Assembly (NCBI GenBank): GCA_024998565.1 | Contig: JACOEM010000010.1 | Location: 1 to 64,000 of the forward strand | Source of the DNA: Nitrospira sp. | GTDB taxonomy: Bacteria > Nitrospirota > Nitrospiria > Nitrospirales > Nitrospiraceae | Direction: 5' to 3' | Length of the DNA: 64,000 nucleotides | Part shown: positions 7,805-19,231 of the stretch, in pieces | Layout: the number at the start of each line of letters is the position of its first letter | How positions within the stretch are numbered: position 1 is the stretch's first letter | Notes under the pieces: model-generated | Told to the model about the DNA's origin: nothing | The model's database searches: none | The model's input: only the letters and a program-made list of their open reading frames with translations | Translations under genes and position numbers: made by a program

Positions 7805-8245
7805 ATGGGAATGGCATGGCCGTTCGGATTGGTTGCAGACGAGAAGGTCTGTCTGGGGCGGGTACTGGTGGTGGACGATGAGGATTCCATTCGCAGCCTG
7901 CTCCGCATGACGCTGGCACAGGCGGGATACGACGTCGAGGAGGCGGAGGACGGTGGGAGGGCGGTCGAGGTCTTGAACAGTGGCGACAATCCGTTGATGG
8001 TCGATGTCATCATTTGCGATATCCGGATGCCGCGTATCAACGGGGTCGAGGCCATTACCTATTTCCGCGCTCAATACCCCTCCCTCCCGGTCATCGTGTT
8101 GACGGGGTACCACGATGAGCAGCTGGCCAGTTCGCTGCGCAAACAGGGTGTGGTGGAGTGTTTGGAGAAACCGGCGGATCGGGAGCAGATTCTCACGTCT
8201 GTGGCGCAGGCGATTGCCGGGCGACGGATCAGTTTTTATCCGTGA
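7805..8245 (+). CDS. Single-domain response regulator (CheY-like)
   Basis: This 146-residue receiver has the expected landmarks: RVLVVDDEDSIRSLL for the acidic pocket, the phospho-acceptor aspartate in IICDIRMPRINGVEA, the switch threonine in VIVLTGY and the lysine in CLEKPA. No output domain follows, so it must act by protein contact, as CheY or a phosphorelay intermediate does. No kinase is adjacent. I start at ATG 7805 because GGGGAGG lies six bases before it; the frame extends to 7757 without a better site. Confidence 0.88.
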   Translation: MGMAWPFGLVADEKVCLGRVLVVDDEDSIRSLLRMTLAQAGYDVEEAEDGGRAVEVLNSGDNPLMVDVIICDIRMPRINGVEAITYFRAQYPSLPVIVLTGYHDEQLASSLRKQGVVECLEKPADREQILTSVAQAIAGRRISFYP

Positions 8246-8390
8246 GCAGCGGTCGGGCGAAGGGGGGAACGGCTCCGTCGCGTGTCGCCGGGTCTGTCCG
8301 GTTCACGTCCTTCCTGTTTGATTTTCCACCGGCAGCTTCTTAGAATCCTCCGAGTTCACACACATCGCTTGATCAGGAGGACCAGCATCC

Positions 8391-9059
8391 ATGTGTCACT
8401 TCATCGTCCGATCGATTCCCCGCGTCCCGCTCCGCTACCTCGTGGCTCCAAGCCTGGTCGGCCTGCTGCTCATCGGTCTGGCCCCGTCTCCCCTCAACGC
8501 CGCCCGCGGGGGCGGCAAGACCGAGGTGTTGCCGGTGCAAAAAGCCGCGCCGGCGGCGGTGATCATTGAGGGGCTCGGCAATGAAGCGGAGTTGCGACGT
8601 CAGATGCGCGCCAAGAACGGGGTGGCTGAACTCGGGGCTTCGACCGCCCAAGTGATGTTTTCGCAAGCGCCGACGGGCACGTTTGGATTCATCGTGCCGA
8701 AGCTCTTAGGCCTGGCCTTAGTGACGCAGAGCCCGGATCTCGCCGTCGCTCGCGTGGCGCCCGCGGAAAATGCCTACGAGATTCACAAGCTTGCCGATGG
8801 GAGTGGAATGTTGGTGGGATTCATGGGCTCGGAATTGATGACCCAGGTGGCGCCGAGCCAACGCCCGAAGAATGTCCGTATCGCGCTCTATTCCAATCCG
8901 TCGGAAAAGGCGCCGCATATCGTGGCTGTGCCGATGGTCAAGCTGGTGGCGGACCGGATGCCGATCCGGCTCGATGTGAAGAACCCGAATGGTCCGGTCT
9001 TGATGGATATGGACCTGCAGGGCAGTTCGACGCGCGCATCGACCCAGGGTGGGCAGTAG
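8391..9059 (+). CDS. Exported protein of unknown function
   Basis: This 222-residue protein opens with a signal peptide: a basic start, then hydrophobic VGLLLIGLAPSPLNAA ending near residue 38. The mature part has alternating strands and ends in a Gln/Ser/Thr-rich tail. I recognise no family. AGGAGG precedes the ATG. It is convergent with the next gene, and a strong hairpin at 9076-9105 separates the two. It is probably periplasmic or envelope-located. Confidence 0.65.
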   Translation: MCHFIVRSIPRVPLRYLVAPSLVGLLLIGLAPSPLNAARGGGKTEVLPVQKAAPAAVIIEGLGNEAELRRQMRAKNGVAELGASTAQVMFSQAPTGTFGFIVPKLLGLALVTQSPDLAVARVAPAENAYEIHKLADGSGMLVGFMGSELMTQVAPSQRPKNVRIALYSNPSEKAPHIVAVPMVKLVADRMPIRLDVKNPNGPVLMDMDLQGSSTRASTQGGQ

Positions 9060-9075
9060 GCAGGGAGGCTATTGG

Positions 9076-9105
9076 CGGGGAGGCGATATCGTGGCCGCCT
9101 CCCCG
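9076..9105. terminator. Bidirectional terminator hairpin between convergent genes
   Basis: Perfect 10-bp arms CGGGGAGGCG and CGCCTCCCCG enclose a 10-base loop. TTTT follows a few bases downstream on the plus strand (9111-9114). The hairpin sits between two convergent genes and could serve both. Confidence 0.65.
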
Positions 9106-9133
9106 ATCGCTTTTCTCGCGACGCACCCCGGTC

Positions 9134-9472
9134 CTACTCTCCCACCTTCACGGTAATGCTATCCGTCGCGGTTCCGGCGTCCTTATGATCGTGGTCGGCG
9201 ATCTTGACCGTGATCGTATGTTCCCCCTTGGCCACGCTGGTAAAGGTACCTTTAAAGCCCTTCTGGTACGTGCCGTCGAGGTAGACGTGCGCGTGATTGC
9301 CCGCCGGCGCGTTCAGAATTTCATATTTGATGTCGAAGGTGTCTGAGACCGTCTCGCCATTGCGCGGGGAGAGAATATTGATGGTGGTCGTATTTTCAGC
9401 GGCACACCAGGAACTCAGGGCGAGGGTGGCGCCGATGGTCAGTGTACAGGCGGAGAGAAACACACGCGTCAT
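9134..9472 (-). CDS. Small periplasmic Ig-like protein
   Basis: This 112-residue protein has a clear signal peptide (VFLSACTLTIGATLALSSWCA). The mature 85 residues form an all-beta, Ig-like pattern: INILSPRNGETVSDTFDIKYEI, NHAHVYLDG, and GEHTITVKIADHDHKDAG. Folds of this type are common in small periplasmic proteins; the His/Asp-rich DHDHKD loop could bind metal, which is speculation. GGAGGTTTCC precedes the start. It is downstream of, and on the same strand as, the MOSC gene, 11 bases after its coding end, but has its own ribosome-binding site. Confidence 0.65.
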   Translation of the reverse strand: MTRVFLSACTLTIGATLALSSWCAAENTTTINILSPRNGETVSDTFDIKYEILNAPAGNHAHVYLDGTYQKGFKGTFTSVAKGEHTITVKIADHDHKDAGTATDSITVKVGE

Positions 9473-9482
9473 GGAAACCTCC

Positions 9483-10217
9483 TCAGAATGATGATGACGA
9501 AGAATGGGTAGCGCCGAATCGTCGATGCTGCGGGTCAGGCCCCGCCTGGCTGTGGCACCGTTGCCGCAAGGTGTGCTGCCAGCTTGCGGAGAGCAATGGG
9601 CAGAGGCTCAAGCGTTCGGCTGCGGCCAGGTTGTTCCGTTCATGGTGCATGATCCGATTGGCGGTCGCGATGGTCCATTCAGGGCAGGGGCGTTCCATGA
9701 GCTGCAGCCGCCCACCCGGTTCGACCATGCCCTCCTGGATCACTCGGACATACCAGCCTGTGAAGCCGGTGCGTTCCATTTGTACCGCCAGATCTGTGAT
9801 CTGCCAGCGACGGGCGAGTTTCCAGCAGGGCTGTCTGGGTTGCGAAATCTGCACGACGGCCGCGCCGACGGAGAAGACATCGCCGATGCAGACATCGGCT
9901 TCCGTGAGCCCCTCCAGCGTGAAGTTTTCGCCGAATGCACCGCCGGTAAGTCGATGAGAGGTCAGGATGCCGCGCCAATACATCCAGTGTTCCGACGGAT
10001 AGGTACAGACCGCCTTATCGACGCCTCCATGATGGACGAGATCCGCCTGTCCATCTCCTGCCAGATTGTGCGATCCGAGCCAGATCGGGTCCGGGATAGA
10101 GCGCTTGAACATCCCGGTCGTCCAAGGCTTTGAGTCCGGATCGTCCGCACAGTCGCTGTGCTCACTGGACGGGAGCCCCACCTGGATCGATCGTATGAGC
10201 CCGGTCGTCCTCTGCAC
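9483..10217 (-). CDS. MOSC-domain protein (YiiM-like)
   Basis: The protein is 244 residues. The MOSC core is seen in AGDGQADLVHHGGVDKAV, AFGENFTLEGLTEADVCIGD, and the conserved cysteine of ISQPRQPCWKL, which in this family binds the molybdenum cofactor or its sulfur. The closest layout is YiiM, a Moco protein that detoxifies N-hydroxylated bases. I prefer GTG 10217, with GAAGGG eight bases upstream, over the TTG at 10271. The last 40 residues are Ser/His-rich and look non-conserved, so the true C terminus may be unusual. A LysR-type gene is divergent, 130 bases away, and may control it. Confidence 0.85.
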   Translation of the reverse strand: MQRTTGLIRSIQVGLPSSEHSDCADDPDSKPWTTGMFKRSIPDPIWLGSHNLAGDGQADLVHHGGVDKAVCTYPSEHWMYWRGILTSHRLTGGAFGENFTLEGLTEADVCIGDVFSVGAAVVQISQPRQPCWKLARRWQITDLAVQMERTGFTGWYVRVIQEGMVEPGGRLQLMERPCPEWTIATANRIMHHERNNLAAAERLSLCPLLSASWQHTLRQRCHSQAGPDPQHRRFGATHSSSSSF

Positions 10218-10349
10218 GTGTTCGTCCCTTCGTTCTCTAAATGGATCTGCCGCACCGCTCGCCTGATTCAACCTAGTGCCTGGCCGGAGGAGCCGTCAAA
10301 GCGTTTGTTCTGATTAGTATCATCACTTCCATTTATGATAAAACGCGGC

Positions 10350-11246
10350 ATGGAATTTCGCCATCTCCGGTATTTTCTCGCCGTGGCCGATGCACTGCAT
10401 TTCACCAAGGCCGCCGAAGGGTTGCCGGTTTCTCAGCCGGCGTTGTCGGCGCAAATCAAGCAGTTGGAGCAGGAAGTAGGGGTGCCGCTGTTCGATCGCG
10501 TGGGGCGATCGGTTCAATTGACGCGAGCCGGGTCGATTTTCCGCGAGCATGCCCGGCGGGCCTTGCGGGAGATGGAACTGGCGCAAGTGGCGATTGCCGA
10601 GGAAGAGGGGCTGCAGCGGGGGACCCTCACGGTCGGCGTCGTCCAAACCGTGAATGCCTATTTAATTCCCGAGATCGTCGGCCGCTTCTCGACCCTGCAT
10701 CCGCTGGTGTCGCTCAAGCTCGACGAACTGTCCGGTCCGGACATCGAGGCCGGCGTCAAGAGCGGGTCGCTGGAAGTCGGCATCGGGTTCGTGCCGGTGG
10801 TGTCGGATCGCATCGAGAGCCAGCCGCTGTTTGAAGAAGACTTTGTGCTGATCGCCTCCCCCAGGCACCGGTTTGCCCGGCGTCGGTACCTGTCCCTGTC
10901 GGCCCTGACGAAGGAGTCGTTGATTCTTCTGCCGAATATGTTCTGTACGCGCCGCTTGTTGGATGCGAGCTTTGAGCAGGCAGGCGTTCAGCCGAAGATT
11001 ATCGTGGAAATGAATTCCATCGAGGGGATTCTGGCGACCGTGCGCAGGAGCAACCTCGCCACGGTCTTGCCCCGCTTATCTCTCGGCCTGGCGCGTAACC
11101 AGACGCTTCGGGCCATTGCGCTGAAGAATCCCACCCCTCGTCGAGGTATCGGACTCTTATGGAAAAAGGGCGGCTACAGGAGCGGAGCGGCCAAGGCGCT
11201 GACCGATCAGGTGCGAGCCGTTGTGGCTGAACATTGGCGTTCGTGA
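10350..11246 (+). CDS. LysR-family transcriptional regulator (CynR-like)
   Basis: The 298-residue length is standard for the family. An N-terminal winged helix-turn-helix (MEFRHLRYFLAVADALHFTKAA, QPALSAQIKQLEQEVG, LFDRVGRSVQLT) is followed by a periplasmic-binding-protein-like effector domain (LTVGVVQTVNAYLIPEIVGRF). Such proteins bind a small co-inducer and usually regulate a divergent gene; here that is the MOSC gene. ATG 10350 is chosen because family members begin at this motif. ATG 10335 is also possible; neither has a strong ribosome-binding site. Confidence 0.88.
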   Translation: MEFRHLRYFLAVADALHFTKAAEGLPVSQPALSAQIKQLEQEVGVPLFDRVGRSVQLTRAGSIFREHARRALREMELAQVAIAEEEGLQRGTLTVGVVQTVNAYLIPEIVGRFSTLHPLVSLKLDELSGPDIEAGVKSGSLEVGIGFVPVVSDRIESQPLFEEDFVLIASPRHRFARRRYLSLSALTKESLILLPNMFCTRRLLDASFEQAGVQPKIIVEMNSIEGILATVRRSNLATVLPRLSLGLARNQTLRAIALKNPTPRRGIGLLWKKGGYRSGAAKALTDQVRAVVAEHWRS

Positions 11247-11594
11247 GTGCGTTCGCCGGACCCTCTGACTCGCTGCTTTGTCATCGTCGGCGGGGCGTCG
11301 GCTTCAGGCTGCCTGAAATCAGCCTCCCGGTACGGACCGCTTATCACCGGTTCATGTGCGTGGACGTGTCGCCTCCGGGTCTTGCCGGCAGGGGCGTCGA
11401 GGCGCAATATCTGTGGTCCCGCGGTCAGATAGGGTATGATAGCAGGGGGAGATTGGGCGGGGTGAAACGTCTCACATGAGAAGAGCTCATGTCCGTACGC
11501 GACGATGGAACGATGATGTGGCTGTTCGCGAGCGGAGGCGGTGACAAGTGACGCAGCAGGGGCAGGTGACCAAGGGACGGAAGGAATAGCGGCG
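11247..11594. promoter_or_regulatory. Leader region of the RND operon with two palindromes
   Basis: Two perfect palindromes are visible. TTCAGGC-T-GCCTGAA at 11303-11317 is just past the LysR stop and may be a hairpin or operator. ACATGAG-AAGAG-CTCATGT at 11474-11492 lies 100 bp before the pump start and has the size of a TetR- or MarR-type operator. A TATGAT box at about 11436 could be a -10 element. No regulator gene is next to the operon other than the LysR gene. Confidence 0.35.
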
Positions 11595-12833
11595 ATGGCT
11601 GAATCCGTGCAATTTGCAACCCTGTTGAAGCGATGGATGATCGGGCTGTGTGCGGCCTGCCTGCTGGCGGTGGGGGTCTATGTATTGATGACCCGATCCG
11701 GTGAAGCCCAGCCCCGCCAGGCGGAAAAGCGGCCCGCCATGGGGGCGCGGAGCACGCCGGTCGTGGCGGTGGCAGCCAAAACCAGCGAAATGAACATTTA
11801 CCTGAACGGTCTGGGTTCGGTGATCCCGATGAACACCGTCACGGTGAAGAGCCGGGTGGACGGCCAGTTGATGCGGGTGCTCTTCAAGGAAGGGCAGCTC
11901 GTGCATAGCGGCGAATTGCTGGCGCAGATCGATCCGCGGCCGTTCGAGGTGCAGCTGATTCAAGCCGAGGGGCAAATGGCGCGCGATCAGGCGCAAATGA
12001 AAAACGCGCAGCTGGATCTGGAGCGGTACCGGGATCTCTACAAACAAAACTTCATTCCCAAGCAGCAGCTCGACACGCAGGAAGCGCTGGTGCGGCAGTA
12101 CGAGGGCATCGTCAAGGCCGATCAGGGACAGATCGACAATGCCAAGCTGCAGTTGACCTATTCCAGCATCACCGCGCCGATCAACGGGCGGGTGGGGTTG
12201 CGCCTGGTGGATGCCGGCAATATCGTCCATGCCAACGATCCCAACGGGTTGTTGGTGATTACGCAATTGCAGCCTATCACGGTCGTGTTCGCCCTGGCGG
12301 AGGACCATTTGCCGGCTGTTTTCGAGCGGCTCAAGGCCGGGAAGCAACTGGTCGTGGAGGCTTTCGACCGGGAGCAAAAGCGGAAGTTGGCCACGGGGAC
12401 GCTGCTCACCGTCGATAATCAGATCGACCCGACGACCGGCACCGTCCGCCTGAAAGCGGTGTTTCCAAACGATGACAGCTCGCTGTTTCCCAATCAGTTT
12501 GTGAATGCCCGGTTGCTCCTCGATATCAAACAGGGCGTCACGGTGGTGCCGTCCGCCGCCGTTCAGCGCGGGCCGAAGGGCACGTTCGTCTATGTGGTGA
12601 ACGAGGCGGAGCAAACGGTCAGCGTGCGAGCCGTGACGGTGGGTGTCGCGCAGGGAGAAGAAGCCGCCATCGACACGGGTCTCGCCTCGGGTGAGGTGGT
12701 GGTCGTGGACGGGACCGAAAAGTTGCGCGAGGGCAGCAAGGTCGAGCTGCGTCCGGCAGCCGGAGCGGTCCCGGCCAGTCAGGAGGCGCCGGCGCCTGGC
12801 GGTGAGGGGCGCACACGAGGGAAGCGGACGTGA
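11595..12833 (+). CDS. mdtA: RND efflux adaptor subunit, MdtA-like
   Basis: This periplasmic membrane-fusion protein of 412 residues links an inner-membrane RND pump to an outer-membrane channel. An N-terminal membrane anchor ([15 protein letters not shown]) is followed by the biotinyl-lipoyl half motif ([23 protein letters not shown]), an alpha-hairpin, the second half motif ([20 protein letters not shown]) and beta-barrel domains. ATG 11595 has AAGGA nine bases upstream; a GTG at 11541 is less well placed. The stop overlaps the next start by four bases (GTGA), giving a translationally coupled three-gene operon. Confidence 0.92.
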   Translation: MAESVQFATLLKRWMIGLCAACLLAVGVYVLMTRSGEAQPRQAEKRPAMGARSTPVVAVAAKTSEMNIYLNGLGSVIPMNTVTVKSRVDGQLMRVLFKEGQLVHSGELLAQIDPRPFEVQLIQAEGQMARDQAQMKNAQLDLERYRDLYKQNFIPKQQLDTQEALVRQYEGIVKADQGQIDNAKLQLTYSSITAPINGRVGLRLVDAGNIVHANDPNGLLVITQLQPITVVFALAEDHLPAVFERLKAGKQLVVEAFDREQKRKLATGTLLTVDNQIDPTTGTVRLKAVFPNDDSSLFPNQFVNARLLLDIKQGVTVVPSAAVQRGPKGTFVYVVNEAEQTVSVRAVTVGVAQGEEAAIDTGLASGEVVVVDGTEKLREGSKVELRPAAGAVPASQEAPAPGGEGRTRGKRT

Positions 12834-15800
12834 ACCCGTCGCGGCTGTTCATCGTCCGGCCTGTGGCGACGGTCCTGACGATGATCGCCATTCTCCTGGC
12901 CGGGGCGCTGGCCTACCGCCAGCTGCCTGTCTCCGCCCTTCCGCAAGTCGATTACCCGACCATTCAGGTGATGACGTTTTATCCCGGCGCCGGACCGGAT
13001 GTCATGACCTCGTCGATCACCGCGCCGCTGGAACGGCAGTTCGGGCAAATGCCCGGGCTGAACCAGATGACCTCCACGAGCTCAGGCGGCAGTTCGGTCG
13101 TCACCCTGCAATTCAGCCTCGATATCGATCTGGATGTGGCCGAGCAGGAAGTCCAGGCGGCGATGAATGCGGCGGCCACGTTTCTGCCGCGCGATCTGCC
13201 GGCTCCTCCGGTCTATAGCAAGGTCAATCCGGCCGACGCGCCGATTCTCACCCTGGCCTTGACCTCGGCCACGCTGCCCCTGCCCCAAGTGCGTGATTTC
13301 GCGGAAACCCGGTTCGCGCAAAAGATTTCACAGTTGTCCGGCGTCGGTCTGGTCAGCATCAGCGGCGGGCAGCGGCCCGCCGTGCGCATCCAGGCCAATC
13401 CCCGCGCCTTGGCTGCCTATGGATTGACGTTGGAGGATCTGCGAACCGTCGTGGCCGCCGCGAACGTCAATCAGGCCAAAGGCGGATTCGACGGACCCCG
13501 GCGCGCGTCCATCATCAACGCCACCGACCAATTGTTTGCCGGCAAGGATTACAAAGCGTTGATCGTCGCCTATCGCAACGGGGCGCCGGTTCGGCTCTCG
13601 GAGGTCGCCGAGGTGATCGACGATGTCGAGAATACCAAGCAGGCGGCATGGATGAATGAGACGCCGGCCGTGATCGTCAACATCCAGCGCCAGCCGGGGA
13701 CGAATGTCATCGAAGTCGTCGATCGGGTCAAGCGACTGTTGCCGCAATTGCAGGGGACCTTGCCATCTTCGGTGCAGGTCTCGGTGCTGACCGACCGCAC
13801 CACCTCGATCCGCGCGACCGTTCGCGATGTGCAGTTCGAACTAGTGCTCGCGGTGGCGCTCGTCATCCTGGTGATCTTCCTGTTTCTGCGGACGTTACCC
13901 GCCACGGTGATTCCGGCGGTGGCGGTGCCCTTGTCGCTCATCGGCACATTCGGTCTCATGTACCTGATGGGCTTCAGTTTGAATAACCTGACGTTAATGG
14001 CGCTGACGATCTCAACCGGTTTCGTGGTGGACGATGCCATCGTGATGATCGAGAACATCGCACGGTACATCGAACAGGGGGAGTCGCCGTTTCAGGCGGC
14101 GCTCAAAGGATCGAAGCAGATCGCCTTTACCATCCTGTCGCTGACGGTGTCTCTGATCGCCGTGCTCATTCCCTTGCTGTTCATGGGCGATGTGGTCGGG
14201 CGGCTGTTTCGCGAATTTGCCGTCACGCTGAGCATCACCATCCTCATCTCCGCGATCGTGTCGCTGACCCTGACGCCGATGATGTGCGCCCGGCTGTTGC
14301 GCGAGCGGCGGGCCGAACAGCCTGGCCGGTTCTCGCAGGCGTCGCAACGGATGTTGGATCGTATCATTGCGGGGTACGGGCGAAGTTTGCAGTGGGTACT
14401 CCGTCGTCAGCGCGCCACGTTGGTCGTGACGGGAGGCACCCTGGGGCTCACCCTGCTGCTCTTCCTGCTCATTCCCAAGGGCTTCTTTCCACTTCAGGAC
14501 ACCGGTGTCATTCTGGGGATCACGGAAGGCCCGCAAGCGGTTTCTTTCGGCACCATGGGAGAGCGGCAACAGGCGTTGGCGCGTGTGATTCTCGAAGAGC
14601 CGGCCGTCGAAAGCCTGTCCTCCTTCATCGGGGTCGATGGGACGAACACCACCCTCAACAGCGGACGGATGTATATCAATCTGAAGCCTTTGGGGGAACG
14701 GATGGCGGGGGCGGGCGAGATCATCCGGCGGATCGAAGCACGCGTGGCGGAGGTGGATGGGATCACCCTGCACATGCAGCCGGTGCAGGATCTCACCGTG
14801 GAAGATCGCGTCAGCCGCACCCAGTTTCAATATACGTTGGAAGACGCCGATCCTGAGGAGCTGAATCGCTGGGCGCCGAAACTGCTGGAGAGCCTGCAGG
14901 TGCGGCCGGAGCTGCGGGATGTCAGCAGCGATCAACTGAATCAGGGGCTGGCGTCGCTGGTGGAGATCGACCGCAATACCGCCTCGCGCATGGGCATCAC
15001 GCCGCAACTCATCACCGACACGCTCTACGATGCTTTCGGGCAGCGGCAGGTCTCCACCATGTTCACGCAACTGAACCAGTACCGCGTCATTCTGGAAGTG
15101 ATGCCGGAATTTCAGAAAGGGCCGGAGGCGCTGCAACAGTTGGAAGTGCGCGGGAGCGGCGGGTCGGTGCCGTTGAATGTCTTCACGAGAGTGACCGAAA
15201 CGACGGTGCCGCTAGTCATCAGCCGGCAGGGCCAGTTTCCAGCCGTGACGATCTCCTTCAACCTTGCGCCGGGAGGGTCCCTCGGTGAAGCGGTGACAGC
15301 GATCCGGCAGGTGACGCATGAGCTCGGCCTGCCCCCGAGCATCCGCGGGAGTTTCCAGGGCGCCGCGCAAGCCTTTCAAAGCTCCTTGGAACATGAACCC
15401 CTGCTGATCCTGGCCGCCCTGATCACCGTCTATATCGTGCTCGGGATTTTGTATGAGAGTTACATCCATCCCCTCACGATCCTGTCTACGTTGCCCTCTG
15501 CGGGGGTCGGCGCGCTGCTGGCCCTGATGTTGTTCCGCATGGAGTTCAGCATCATCGCGCTGATCGGGATCATTCTCCTGATCGGCATCGTGAAGAAGAA
15601 TGCCATCATGATGATCGATTTCGCCTTGGAGGCGGAACGCAACGAGGGCAAGCCGCCGGAGCAGGCTATCTATGAAGCCGGACTCCTGCGTTTTCGCCCG
15701 ATCATGATGACGACCATGGCGGCGCTCTTCGGGGCCTTGCCCCTGGCGATGGGCTCGGGGGTCGGATCGGAGTTGCGGCAACCACTCGGAATTGCCATCG

Positions 15801-15943
15801 TCGGTGGATTGGTGGTGAGCCAGTTGCTGACTCTCTACACGACCCCGGTTGTCTATCTTGCCCTGGATCGGGTGGCCGCTCGGTTCCGGCGCGACCCTGG
15901 GCAGGTGCCGGTAACCGGGGCGGTTCCGGTAGGTCAGCGATGA
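12830..15943 (+). CDS. mdtB: RND efflux permease, MdtB-like
   Basis: This proton-driven inner-membrane pump of 1,037 residues has the full HAE1-family length. It opens with [22 protein letters not shown] and the typical [16 protein letters not shown]. The proton-relay aspartate pair is in [18 protein letters not shown] second membrane half contains [32 protein letters not shown] and the [20 protein letters not shown] segment. It starts at a GTG overlapping the adaptor stop and ends overlapping the next permease. MdtB and MdtC work as a B2C heterotrimer in E. coli. The substrate here is unknown. Confidence 0.93.
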   Translation: MNPSRLFIVRPVATVLTMIAILLAGALAYRQLPVSALPQVDYPTIQVMTFYPGAGPDVMTSSITAPLERQFGQMPGLNQMTSTSSGGSSVVTLQFSLDIDLDVAEQEVQAAMNAAATFLPRDLPAPPVYSKVNPADAPILTLALTSATLPLPQVRDFAETRFAQKISQLSGVGLVSISGGQRPAVRIQANPRALAAYGLTLEDLRTVVAAANVNQAKGGFDGPRRASIINATDQLFAGKDYKALIVAYRNGAPVRLSEVAEVIDDVENTKQAAWMNETPAVIVNIQRQPGTNVIEVVDRVKRLLPQLQGTLPSSVQVSVLTDRTTSIRATVRDVQFELVLAVALVILVIFLFLRTLPATVIPAVAVPLSLIGTFGLMYLMGFSLNNLTLMALTISTGFVVDDAIVMIENIARYIEQGESPFQAALKGSKQIAFTILSLTVSLIAVLIPLLFMGDVVGRLFREFAVTLSITILISAIVSLTLTPMMCARLLRERRAEQPGRFSQASQRMLDRIIAGYGRSLQWVLRRQRATLVVTGGTLGLTLLLFLLIPKGFFPLQDTGVILGITEGPQAVSFGTMGERQQALARVILEEPAVESLSSFIGVDGTNTTLNSGRMYINLKPLGERMAGAGEIIRRIEARVAEVDGITLHMQPVQDLTVEDRVSRTQFQYTLEDADPEELNRWAPKLLESLQVRPELRDVSSDQLNQGLASLVEIDRNTASRMGITPQLITDTLYDAFGQRQVSTMFTQLNQYRVILEVMPEFQKGPEALQQLEVRGSGGSVPLNVFTRVTETTVPLVISRQGQFPAVTISFNLAPGGSLGEAVTAIRQVTHELGLPPSIRGSFQGAAQAFQSSLEHEPLLILAALITVYIVLGILYESYIHPLTILSTLPSAGVGALLALMLFRMEFSIIALIGIILLIGIVKKNAIMMIDFALEAERNEGKPPEQAIYEAGLLRFRPIMMTTMAALFGALPLAMGSGVGSELRQPLGIAIVGGLVVSQLLTLYTTPVVYLALDRVAARFRRDPGQVPVTGAVPVGQR

Positions 15944-18900
15944 ACCTGTCTGCGCCCTTTGTGCGACGGCCGGTCGCCACGACGTTGCTCACCATCGGTG
16001 CGACGCTGGTGGGCATCGTCGCATTTCAATTCCTGCCTGTAGCCTCTCTCCCGCAAGTCGAATTTCCCACGATCAATGTGTCGGCCTCGCTGCCGGGGGC
16101 GAGCCCCGAGACGATGGCCTCGTCCGTTGCCGCTCCGTTGGAGCGCCAGTTCACCCGTATCGCGGGCGTGACGGAGATGACCTCTTCCAGCACGATCGGC
16201 GGAACCAATGTCACGCTGCAATTCGAGCTGAGCCGCGATATCGACGGGGCAGCGCGGGACGTGCAAGCGGCCATCAATGCGGCGCGCGCCGATCTGCCGT
16301 CGAATCTGCCGACCGTTCCACGGTACAGCAAGGTGAATCCGGCCGACGGCCCCATTCTCATCCTCGCCTTGACGTCCGAGCTCGTGAGTCGCGGGCAGAT
16401 GTACGATGCCGCCTCCAGCATCCTGCAGCAGAAACTGTCGCAGGTCGAAGGCGTCGGGCAGGTCGCCGTGGGAGGCGGGTCCCTGCCGGCGATCCGGGTG
16501 GATCTCAATCCGACCGCCTTGAATAAGTATGGGATCGGACTGGGTGAGGTGCGTCAGGTCCTGACCAGTACGAACGTAAATCGGCCGAAGGGGCAACTGA
16601 CAAGCGACGACCGCACCTGGGAAATCCGCACCAACGACCAACTTCAGCAGGCGGAGGAGTATCTGCCGTTGATCGTGGCCTATCGAAACGGGCGGGCGGT
16701 GCAGCTGTCCGATGTAGCCTCGGTGGAAATGTCCGTCGAAGATCTCCGGACCATGGGGGTGGCCAACGGCACCCCGGCGGTGCTGGTGATTATTTATCGC
16801 CAAGCGGGCGCCAACATCATCGAAACGGTGGATCGGCTGCGTGCGCAACTTCCTCAATTGGAGGCCTCGCTGCCGGGGAGTATGTCGCTGTCGATCGTCA
16901 TGGACCGTACGCCCGTCATCCGCGCCTCGCTGCACGACGTCGAGCGTACCATGGCCATTTCCGTCGGACTGGTCATTCTGGTGGTGTTCGTGTTTCTCCG
17001 GAATCTGCGCGCCACCTTGATTCCGGCGGTGGCGGTTCCCGTGTCTCTGATCTCCACGTTTGGCGTGATGTACCTGTTCGGGTATAGCCTCGACAATCTT
17101 TCCCTCATGGCGCTCACGATCGCCACCGGCTTTGTGGTGGATGATGCGATCGTGGTGCTCGAAAACATCACGCGCTACCGGGAGCAGGGGTTGTCGCCGG
17201 TGGACGCGGCGCTCCGCGGCGCGAAGGAGATCGCGTTTACGGTTGTGTCGATGACCCTCTCGCTGGTGGCGGTGTTCATCCCGATCTTCTTGATGGGCGG
17301 CATGCTCGGCCGGCTGTTTCGTGAATTTGCGGTGACGCTCTCGACCGCTATCCTGGTGTCGTTGCTGGTGTCGCTTACGACCATCCCGATGCTCTGCGCG
17401 CGGGTGTTGAAGTCAGAACCGGCAGAGTCCCATGGCTGGTGGTATCGCGTCAGTGAGCGGGGGTTCGGTCTGTTGTCCGGCGGCTATGCGACCAGCCTGG
17501 CCTGGGTCCTCCGCCATCCGCGCACGATGTTGGTGGTGACGTTGGGGACCATGGCGCTCACGGTCTATTTGTATATCCTCGTGCCGAAAGGATTTTTCCC
17601 TCAGCAGGACACAGGGCGACTCTTTGGAAACATTCAGGCCGCACAGGATATCTCGTTTCAGGCGATGCGTCAGAAATTGACTGACGTGGTGGACATCATC
17701 AAGAGCGATCCCGCCGTCGCCAGCATCACCGGCTTTACCGGAGGCGGCAGCCATGCCGGCACCACCAATACAGGACGCATGTTCATCGCGCTCAAGCCTC
17801 TGGAAGAGCGAGGGATCAGTTCTGATGAAGTGATCGTCCGGTTGCGCCCCAAGCTGGCGAAGGTGCCGGGAGCGCCGACCTATCTGCAGGCGATTCAGGA
17901 TTTGCGTATCGGCGGTCGGGCGAGCAGCGCACAATATCAATATACCCTGCAGAGTGTGGATCTGGCCGAACTCAACACCTGGGCTCCGAAGGTCGAGGCC
18001 AAGTTGCGGACTGTCCCGGAGATCGTGGATGTGAACAGCGATCAGCAGGACCGGGGGCAGCAATCGTTGGTGGTCTTCGACCGGGTCACGGCCTCACGGC
18101 TGGGCTTAAGTCCTCAATTGATCGACGACACGCTCTACGATGCCTTTGGCCAGCGGCAGGTCTCAATCATGTATACGCCGCTCAATCAGTACCATGTCGT
18201 GATGGAGGTGGCGCCGCAATATTGGCAGAACCCCTCGGCGTTGCATGATATTTACGTCCGCTCGCCGAACGGCGGGCAAGTGCCGTTGAGTGCCGTGACG
18301 CGATATGAGCCGGCCAACACGATCCTCTCGGTGAATCACCAGGGGCAGTTTCCCGCCGTGACGTTGTCGTTCAACATGGCGCCGGGCGCATCCCTCGGGC
18401 AGGCTGTGCTCGCCGTCGATCAGGCGATGCATGACATCGGCCTGCCCGCGACGGTGCGCGGTACCTTTCAAGGTACGGCGAAGGCCTTTCAGTCGTCGGT
18501 CGAAAATCAGCCCTGGCTGATCCTGGCGGCGTTGGTCACGGTGTATATCGTGCTGGGCATTCTCTACGAGAGTTACATCCACCCGATCACGATTCTCTCG
18601 ACGCTGCCTTCAGCCGGCGTCGGCGCGTTGCTGGCCCTGCTGCTGTTCAAGACGGAACTGAGCATGATCGCGTTGATCGGGATCATGTTGCTGATCGGCA
18701 TCGTGAAAAAGAACGCCATCATGATGATCGACTTTGCGTTACACAGCGAACGGATGGCGGAAGGGAAGACTCCGCAGGAAGCGATCTACGAAGCCTGCCT
18801 GCTGCGGTTCCGTCCGATCATGATGACGACCGCCGCAGCTCTGCTGGGCGCACTTCCTCTGGCCGTGGGTATGGGGGTCGGATCGGAGTTGCGGCGTCCG

Positions 18901-19041
18901 CTCGGCATTGCGATCGTCGGCGGCCTGCTCGTGAGTCAGATGCTGACTCTCTATACGACTCCCGTCGTCTACCTCTTCCTCGATCGCCTGAGGCTTCGAT
19001 GGGTACGAGCCCGGGCGGCTGCTCTGCACCCTGCCGCATAA
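15940..19041 (+). CDS. mdtC: RND efflux permease, MdtC-like
   Basis: This second HAE1 permease of 1,033 residues resembles its neighbour along its length: [35 protein letters not shown], the DD pair in [17 protein letters not shown], and [32 protein letters not shown]. The pair probably arose by tandem duplication and forms a mixed trimer. The ATG overlaps the preceding stop by four bases. No outer-membrane channel gene lies in the operon, so a TolC-like partner must come from elsewhere. Transcription leads towards the sigma-factor gene 190 bp further on. Confidence 0.93.
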   Translation: MNLSAPFVRRPVATTLLTIGATLVGIVAFQFLPVASLPQVEFPTINVSASLPGASPETMASSVAAPLERQFTRIAGVTEMTSSSTIGGTNVTLQFELSRDIDGAARDVQAAINAARADLPSNLPTVPRYSKVNPADGPILILALTSELVSRGQMYDAASSILQQKLSQVEGVGQVAVGGGSLPAIRVDLNPTALNKYGIGLGEVRQVLTSTNVNRPKGQLTSDDRTWEIRTNDQLQQAEEYLPLIVAYRNGRAVQLSDVASVEMSVEDLRTMGVANGTPAVLVIIYRQAGANIIETVDRLRAQLPQLEASLPGSMSLSIVMDRTPVIRASLHDVERTMAISVGLVILVVFVFLRNLRATLIPAVAVPVSLISTFGVMYLFGYSLDNLSLMALTIATGFVVDDAIVVLENITRYREQGLSPVDAALRGAKEIAFTVVSMTLSLVAVFIPIFLMGGMLGRLFREFAVTLSTAILVSLLVSLTTIPMLCARVLKSEPAESHGWWYRVSERGFGLLSGGYATSLAWVLRHPRTMLVVTLGTMALTVYLYILVPKGFFPQQDTGRLFGNIQAAQDISFQAMRQKLTDVVDIIKSDPAVASITGFTGGGSHAGTTNTGRMFIALKPLEERGISSDEVIVRLRPKLAKVPGAPTYLQAIQDLRIGGRASSAQYQYTLQSVDLAELNTWAPKVEAKLRTVPEIVDVNSDQQDRGQQSLVVFDRVTASRLGLSPQLIDDTLYDAFGQRQVSIMYTPLNQYHVVMEVAPQYWQNPSALHDIYVRSPNGGQVPLSAVTRYEPANTILSVNHQGQFPAVTLSFNMAPGASLGQAVLAVDQAMHDIGLPATVRGTFQGTAKAFQSSVENQPWLILAALVTVYIVLGILYESYIHPITILSTLPSAGVGALLALLLFKTELSMIALIGIMLLIGIVKKNAIMMIDFALHSERMAEGKTPQEAIYEACLLRFRPIMMTTAAALLGALPLAVGMGVGSELRRPLGIAIVGGLLVSQMLTLYTTPVVYLFLDRLRLRWVRARAAALHPAA

Positions 19042-19231
19042 CGGGCCGCTAACCGCTCTCATCCGGCTCCATCCTCACAATTACTTTCTTGCCTGCAATA
19101 TCCGGAATCCGATCATTCTCTTTTCGCCCGCGAGACCCTAGGCTGCTCCCTCAGAAGTCACAAGATCCCGGCATGGTTGGCAGCGGATGTGTGCACGACC
19201 GCCGCGCCGTCTGGCCCAGAGCAACGATGAC

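Noticed and set aside
14012-15136. Long antisense frames inside the RND permeases
   Set aside because: Codon composition and lack of motifs mark them as reverse-strand shadows of MdtB and MdtC.
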